Below, in pieces: positions 59,515 through 64,000 of a stretch of 64,000 bases of DNA. The stretch is from Vibrio hibernica (GTDB taxonomy: Bacteria > Pseudomonadota > Gammaproteobacteria > Enterobacterales > Vibrionaceae): the NCBI RefSeq assembly GCF_015223435.1, contig NZ_VHKO01000010.1, positions 18,568 through 82,567 of the forward strand. Reading direction: 5' to 3'. The notes under the pieces are model-generated. The model was not told the DNA's origin. It saw only the letters and a program-made list of their open reading frames with translations, and did no database searches. A program made the position numbers and the translations under genes. How positions within the stretch are numbered: position 1 is the first letter of the stretch; the number at the start of each line of letters is the position of its first letter.

Positions 59515-62058
59515 TTACTGAGCGTTATTCATCTGTGTAAGTTTATTGCCAATTGGGGCTGAGAAATTAAATCCATCATATTTATCCCAGTTAATTGACC
59601 ACGTCATCACTCCACCAAAATTACTATAGGCTTTGCTTGGAATAACTGAACCACAATGAGTGGTGTTGGTAACACAATCTAACGCATCGGTAATATTCTG
59701 AGTTGGAGCTTGGCCTGAATTTGCCGATTGTGGGCCCGACGGTAAACTGAATGCGACTTGATCATCACGTAGAGGTTCAAAGCGAGAGCCATCGGCTAGC
59801 GTAAAACCTTCTACTAACATCTTGGCCGAAGCAACCATCATATCAACAGAGCCTTCCGGCGCGGCACTTGGTGTATATGGATTAGCTAAACCACCGTTGT
59901 TGTACAACTGAACATGGAGTAGATCCAAGGTGCTGCGAACTTGATTGATGATTGGGATGTAAGCTCCCCAAATACCAGAATATGCCACCATGCCACCTTG
60001 AACATATGGATGCTCTGGTGCCATCGATAGGAACATATCTCCGCCGATATTTTTCTCAATTTGTAATAATGCGCCACCTAATCGAGCTTGAATTTGCGAT
60101 CCATGCACTAAGCCTGAGCCACTTTCTAAGTCAATGTCTAAGCCATCAAATCCCCATTCATTAATGAGGCTAGTAAGGCTTGAAATGAAGTGCTGCTCAT
60201 CGGCATCACTATTGAGCGTAATTGTGCCTTCCGCGCCCCCTAAAGACAGAACAAATACTTTCCCTTTAGCTTGTAAATCACGCATATCTTGCTTGAATTT
60301 TACAGGATCAATCGCGGGGCAACTGCTGTGCATATCCGATTGGAACAAATTAAAGTGAACGGTACCGGTGCTGTTTGGATCGTTATCAGCAAAAGCAATA
60401 TCAATCACATCCCAGGCATCCGACATTTCCGACAATGGAATAGGGCAGCCGGCCGGGTTAACAAAGTTGTGCCAATAACCCACTAACTTGTGTACTTTCG
60501 AACTTTTCTCAATCACGTTGACCATTGCGGCATCGGAATCGGCTTTATTGCCTTGATTGTCGGTTGCAGAGCTAGAAATGATGTAAGAACCGAGTGCGGT
60601 TGGTGTCTAGTTTACGGCGTAAGGTGAAGTTGTATCGGTGGCAATTAAGCTTCCATTAACGAAAAAATCAACGTTAGAAATACTACCAGTGATGCTGGTG
60701 GCTTGTGCTGCTAGTTGAACATTTTTACCTAATCCTACCGACGTACCAGATGTAGGAGAGGTTAAGCGTGTCACAACAGGTTTATCACTCACTGTTACTT
60801 GCGCTAATGATTCAGCTTGGTTGTTTTCATCATCTGTTGCCATGGCTTTAATGCTGTTGGAGCCGACTAAGGTTGCACTCCACTGAGCGCTATACGGTGC
60901 TTGAGTATCAACGCCTAAACTGGCGCCGTTAGCAAAAAACTCAACACTTGTAATACTGCCATCAGGATCGGAGGCTTGCGCGGTAACATTAATATCACTT
61001 CCTGCTAAAACGACACTTCCATCTTGTGGGGTGGTTAATGTAACAGCTGGTGGTGTGGTGCATAATCCTAAACTGGTCTAAGCACCTTGCCAATTTTGTC
61101 CAGTGCCTGGCGCATAAGCCCATAATGCATCGGAAGAGCACCAACCTGCGACATCGCAGCGATATTTTTGATTATCTAATTGAACCAATTGATCCACGGT
61201 ATATGCAGTGCCGGCAGAATAGAGCGCTACTTCGCCACAACCACCACTAGATGTAGTGGCAACGTTAAGCGAGACTTGGTTACTGGTCGCGGCCGCATCT
61301 TTATCATCAAAGGCTTTAGCTTTAAGTGAGTGTTGACCTGAAGTAGCGATCCATTGAGCCTCAAACGGTTCACTATTATCTGAAGCGATCAATTGGTTAT
61401 CGACATAAAATTCAACGTTAGCCACATAGCCATCGGCATCACTAGCATTTGCCGTTAGCGTCACATTATCATTAGGTTGAATATTATCTTCCGCTGTTGG
61501 CGTCGTTAGACTGATGGTTGGCGCCATATTGGCATCGCCACTTTGGACAGAAATAGAAACTTGGCTTGATGTGCTTTTACCTAAATTATCCGTTGCAATG
61601 ACTTGAATTGAGGACGAACCTAATGTCGCACTCCAATCTAATTGATAAGGTGCGGCAGTTAGTTGGCCTAATAATTGATTACCTGCAAAAAATTCTACTT
61701 TACTGATATTGCCATCTTCATCGTCGGCGTTGGCTTTTAGAGTAATAGTCACGGCTTCTACAATTTGAGCATTATTTAATGGTGAAATAATACTGATTGT
61801 TGGCGCAATATTGCCATCTTGGCTATCGCATACTCCAAGGTTTCCCCACTCTTGCCATGATCCAGAAAATTGTGCCGGAGAATTGCCTTTTGTCCACCAT
61901 TGAGCTTGGTAAGCACTATCATTTTGTTGAACTTGGTTACCTCCATTGTAAGCTTGGTCTGATTGCCAAATGGGTAAGTCGCTGCAATCTTGTGCATAAG
62001 CTTGTTGACTTAATATCAACGCCGCCATTACGGCACTGTAAGTTAAAGTCCGTTTCAT
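59515..62058 (-). pseudogene. Secreted GH18 chitinase gene interrupted by two in-frame TAG codons
   Basis: One uninterrupted frame of 848 codons except for TAG at codon 327 (61080-61078) and codon 484 (60609-60607). Order: signal peptide (1-22, ending AYAQ), a CBM5/12 chitin-binding module, Ig-like repeats, a second CBM5/12 (about 275-333), further Ig-like repeats, and a GH18 domain from about residue 524 with the catalytic DGLDIDLE, Glu645 being the proton donor. Both stops fall where the parallel repeats have Trp: QEWGNLGVC against QGA-stop-TSLGLC, and PYQLDW, PFEAQW, PYSAQW against PYAVN-stop. No frameshift exists. Without suppression only the exported binding modules would be made. TAG ends several intact genes here, so recent inactivation is the simplest reading. 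Confidence 0.9.
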
Positions 62059-62351
62059 CCTTCTCTCCTAAATATAAAAGCTATGTATTTTGTGTTTGAC
62101 TCAGTTGAGTTTATGAACTCATGCTTATTTAGTAGTTAAGAAAAATATACCGTATGTCTTGTTTGTATCAATATGTATAAAAATAGAACGAATATCACTA
62201 ACTGTGGAGGTGGCGGTAATAAACGACAATTAACTTTCGATGCATGTCTCGTTATATTAATAGGATATTTTTAAGCGCTTTGCTATTGTATTGATAGATT
62301 GCGCTTATGGTTTTACGTGCGATATTTGTATTTATTATGACTGGAGATGGT
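62059..62351. other. Divergent upstream region of chitinase and DUF2860 genes
   Basis: About 290 AT-rich bases. AGGAGAG lies just before the chitinase start. TGAGTT (62106-62111) and AACTCA (62116-62121) form a short inverted repeat in the chitinase leader. GGAG at 62343-62346 is the DUF2860 ribosome site. I see no other gene and no operator I can name. Confidence 0.5.
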
Positions 62352-63341
62352 GTGATTAAAGTTATTTGGGTTGCAGTGGTTTTATCTGTGTTATCAGCGC
62401 AAAGTTATGCTAATGAACAAAAGGGTAAATGGGAACCTGGCGTTTCAGGGACGATTGCGATGTTAGCGGGAGGCGCTCAAAGTAACTCCCGTCTAGATTC
62501 TGGCCCTAAGAATATAGATTCTTTATCGGGGATTGGGGAAGACAAAATGGAAGCCTTCTTTTTCCCTTTGGCCGCGAGTCATGTGGATTATACGTTTGCT
62601 AATGGTAATTCACGAGTACAGTTCGGTATGCAAGAAGCTGATATCGCGCTTGGCCGACCGCATATTGAGTTAGGTTACCACCAATATGTTGATAACCTTG
62701 GCACTTTTAAATTCTCTTACTTACCGGGCATACTATCGGCGACGACTTGGAAGGACCCTTACCTTGTCGGTGAGGATAGGAGTGAAACCGACCGCAATAT
62801 CCAAGGAGTACGATTTCAATATAGCGATATATTATCATCTCGTTTTGGTTTAGAAATGGCCTATGGTGATCAAAAAATAGACGATGAACTCAGTGGTATT
62901 AGCTTTTCGCCTACAGCCCAGCAAGCATTAGATCGTAACGGTGATTTGTATTTTATTGAATTGTCTCATTTAGATCCGATCAGTAAAACATGGTTAGTTC
63001 GTAGCTCTGTTAACTATATGCGTAAAGATTTATCAGGTAAGGCAATGTCATCCAATAAATATACTGGACAGGTTGCCTTTTTGAAGCGATTAGCAAAAGG
63101 TACGTTTACGGTTAGTGCGACATATCATTACGAAGATTTCGAAAATGTTAATCCTATTTTTCAAGACACGCGCAGTGATAACGGCGTAGGTATTATGTCC
63201 ACCTATGTTTATAAAGCGCCTTTCAACTTGAAAAATGTCGGACTAGTAGCGCTACTTGGTTATCATCAAGATTTTTCTAATATCGACTTTTACGATAACT
63301 ATAATGTGAGCGTTGGTACTGGCGTGAGCTATGATTTTTAA
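62352..63341 (+). CDS. DUF2860 family outer-membrane protein
   Basis: 329-residue exported beta-rich protein of the DUF2860 family found in vibrios and relatives, probably an outer-membrane barrel; no function is established. I start at GTG 62352: GGAG lies five bases upstream and the product begins with a clean signal peptide (IKVIWVAVVLSVLSAQSYAN). ATGs at 62307 and 62337 are in frame but lack a ribosome site and add residues before the signal peptide. Alternating strands with aromatic ends run throughout, for example VQFGMQEADIALGRPHIELGYH, and the protein ends in VGTGVSYDF with the terminal Phe typical of outer-membrane proteins. Confidence 0.82.
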   Translation: MIKVIWVAVVLSVLSAQSYANEQKGKWEPGVSGTIAMLAGGAQSNSRLDSGPKNIDSLSGIGEDKMEAFFFPLAASHVDYTFANGNSRVQFGMQEADIALGRPHIELGYHQYVDNLGTFKFSYLPGILSATTWKDPYLVGEDRSETDRNIQGVRFQYSDILSSRFGLEMAYGDQKIDDELSGISFSPTAQQALDRNGDLYFIELSHLDPISKTWLVRSSVNYMRKDLSGKAMSSNKYTGQVAFLKRLAKGTFTVSATYHYEDFENVNPIFQDTRSDNGVGIMSTYVYKAPFNLKNVGLVALLGYHQDFSNIDFYDNYNVSVGTGVSYDF

Positions 63342-63389
63342 CGAAAAGGCAGTTAAATTGCATAGCTAGATATTGATTATTATTAGTGT

Positions 63390-63436
63390 AAATAGCCGCA
63401 AAGGCACGTTATAACCAGTGTTGAGCGGCTATTTTA
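63390..63436. terminator. Bidirectional terminator between DUF2860 and DUF4250 genes
   Basis: AAATAGCCGC (63390-63399) pairs with GCGGCTATTT (63425-63434) around a 25-base loop, between convergent genes. Confidence 0.75.
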
Positions 63437-63443
63437 ATAATCA

Positions 63444-63632
63444 TTATCGGAATTGCTTGGCTTCTGGTAAATAATCAAATCCAGCGGTTGTTAGCTTATC
63501 TATTAATTGTTGTTGATCAATATCGAAAAACTTGGTTAAGTTTTCTAAATTACCAAATTCATTTCGGATCTTCATATTGACGATACTCATCAATATTATC
63601 GGGTCCATTTTTTCAAAATTAGCTAAATCCAT
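63444..63632 (-). CDS. DUF4250 domain protein
   Basis: 62-residue protein matching DUF4250: NFEKMDPIILMSIVNMKIRNEFG, then LTKFFDIDQQQLIDKL and the conserved end AGFDYLPEAKQF. No function is known. It is soluble with no signal. AAGGATAAT precedes the start. It lies 22 bases after the YaeP gene on the same strand and is probably co-transcribed. A terminator shared with the DUF2860 gene follows. Confidence 0.85.
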   Translation of the reverse strand: MDLANFEKMDPIILMSIVNMKIRNEFGNLENLTKFFDIDQQQLIDKLTTAGFDYLPEAKQFR

Positions 63633-63654
63633 CGTATATTATCCTTATCAGGAC

Positions 63655-63858
63655 TTAATCTTTAAAGTCTGAAATTAAAAGATTGGCAGCGGCAAAGGCT
63701 GCTCGCTCGCGGGTTTCTATTGGCAGTTCTTCATCCGCTGCAATATCGTTAAATGTCCTTACCGCGCAAGTAATTGCTTGTGGAATATAGCCTTGATCGC
63801 CACTACCAATTTGAGCGTATAGTTCGCGGACTAAGTTACAGCAATCATAAATTTTCAT
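63655..63858 (-). CDS. yaeP: YaeP family protein (UPF0253)
   Basis: 67-residue protein of the UPF0253 (YaeP) family, function unknown. It shows the pattern [21 protein letters not shown], then [25 protein letters not shown], which aligns along its whole length with E. coli YaeP (66 residues). The ribosome site is weak. It is the first gene of a two-gene unit with DUF4250. The 142 bases up to the window end contain no complete gene I can support. Confidence 0.9.
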   Translation of the reverse strand: MKIYDCCNLVRELYAQIGSGDQGYIPQAITCAVRTFNDIAADEELPIETRERAAFAAANLLISDFKD

Positions 63859-64000
63859 TAAAGTTGTCCAAGTTAGGTCTTGAGTGGTTAAAAATACTTG
63901 TGAGTGTTTGACTGTAGACTAATATATTTAAAAATGATGTGGAACTTCCAATATGGAATAACCATACGGTGTGAAGAAACACAGAGTTGCTATACTGGTT

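Noticed and set aside
59515..60525. GH18 domain as an independent intracellular chitinase gene
   Set aside because: The only Met near its start (60525) has no ribosome binding site and no signal peptide, and the frame continues upstream to the other chitinase parts.
60607..60843. Short open frame in the middle of the chitinase as a separate gene
   Set aside because: It is in the same frame as the flanking pieces, its Met is internal to an Ig-like repeat, and no ribosome site precedes it. It is part of the broken chitinase.
60607..61080. Genome-wide amber recoding as the explanation for the two TAG codons
   Set aside because: ygfZ, ygfX, rpoE, recO and mltF all end in TAG with normal family lengths, so TAG acts as an ordinary stop in this genome. 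A rare suppressor tRNA remains testable.

Overview
The window is a stretch of the main chromosome of a gamma-proteobacterium, almost certainly a Vibrio or close Vibrionaceae relative. The evidence is the AT-rich sequence, proteins that read as Vibrio-type throughout (PilU, the SdhE-YgfX pair, DUF3622, DUF2860, DUF4250, a chitinase) and a gene order close to that of Vibrio. Nearly everything is housekeeping chromosome. I found no prophage, IS element, integron, CRISPR array, tRNA or rRNA gene.

Layout. 1-5.5 kb: the 3' end of pilU, then a leftward group ruvX, yqgE, gshB, rsmE, sprT, metK. 6-16.4 kb: rightward carbon metabolism and envelope genes tkt, ggt, a transaldolase remnant, epd, pgk, fba, mscS and a yggE-like gene. 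16.5-20 kb: leftward serA, rpiA, fau, 6S RNA (ssrS) and zapA. 20-25.4 kb: ygfB, ubiH, ubiI (+), ygfZ (-), sdhE and ygfX (+). 25.5-36.9 kb: nadB (-), then rpoE-rseA-rseB-rseC and lepA-lepB-rnc-era-recO-pdxJ-acpS (+). 37-48 kb: barA (-), then rlmD, relA, mazG, pyrG, eno (+). 48-55 kb: tadA (+), an unannotated 48-residue basic protein gene (-), mltF (-), purL (+). 55-64 kb, the more accessory end: a YceI-like protein, DUF3622, a RecQ-family helicase (-), a GreA/GreB C-domain protein, yggN-like, a broken chitinase gene (-), a DUF2860 outer-membrane protein, and the DUF4250/yaeP pair (-).

Functionally the window joins glycolysis and the pentose phosphate pathway (tkt, rpiA, epd, pgk, fba, eno), serine, SAM, glutathione, NAD, PLP, ubiquinone, CTP and purine synthesis, the sigma-E envelope-stress module, the LepB/RNase III/Era translation-export cluster, and the RelA stringent response. 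Regulatory sites readable in the sequence include a MetJ operator with a structured leader at metK, PurR boxes before purL and probably tkt, a sigma-E promoter before rpoE, and many Rho-independent terminators.

The observation most worth checking is the chitinase locus (59515-62058). It is one continuous 848-codon frame interrupted only by two TAG codons. Internal repeat alignment shows that each sits exactly where a conserved tryptophan is expected. Other unexpected items are the transaldolase C-terminal relic beside tkt, the strongly promoted 48-residue basic protein, the hairpin-rich metK leader, a candidate small RNA beside ygfZ, and the apparent absence of dns/endA and pepP from their usual places.
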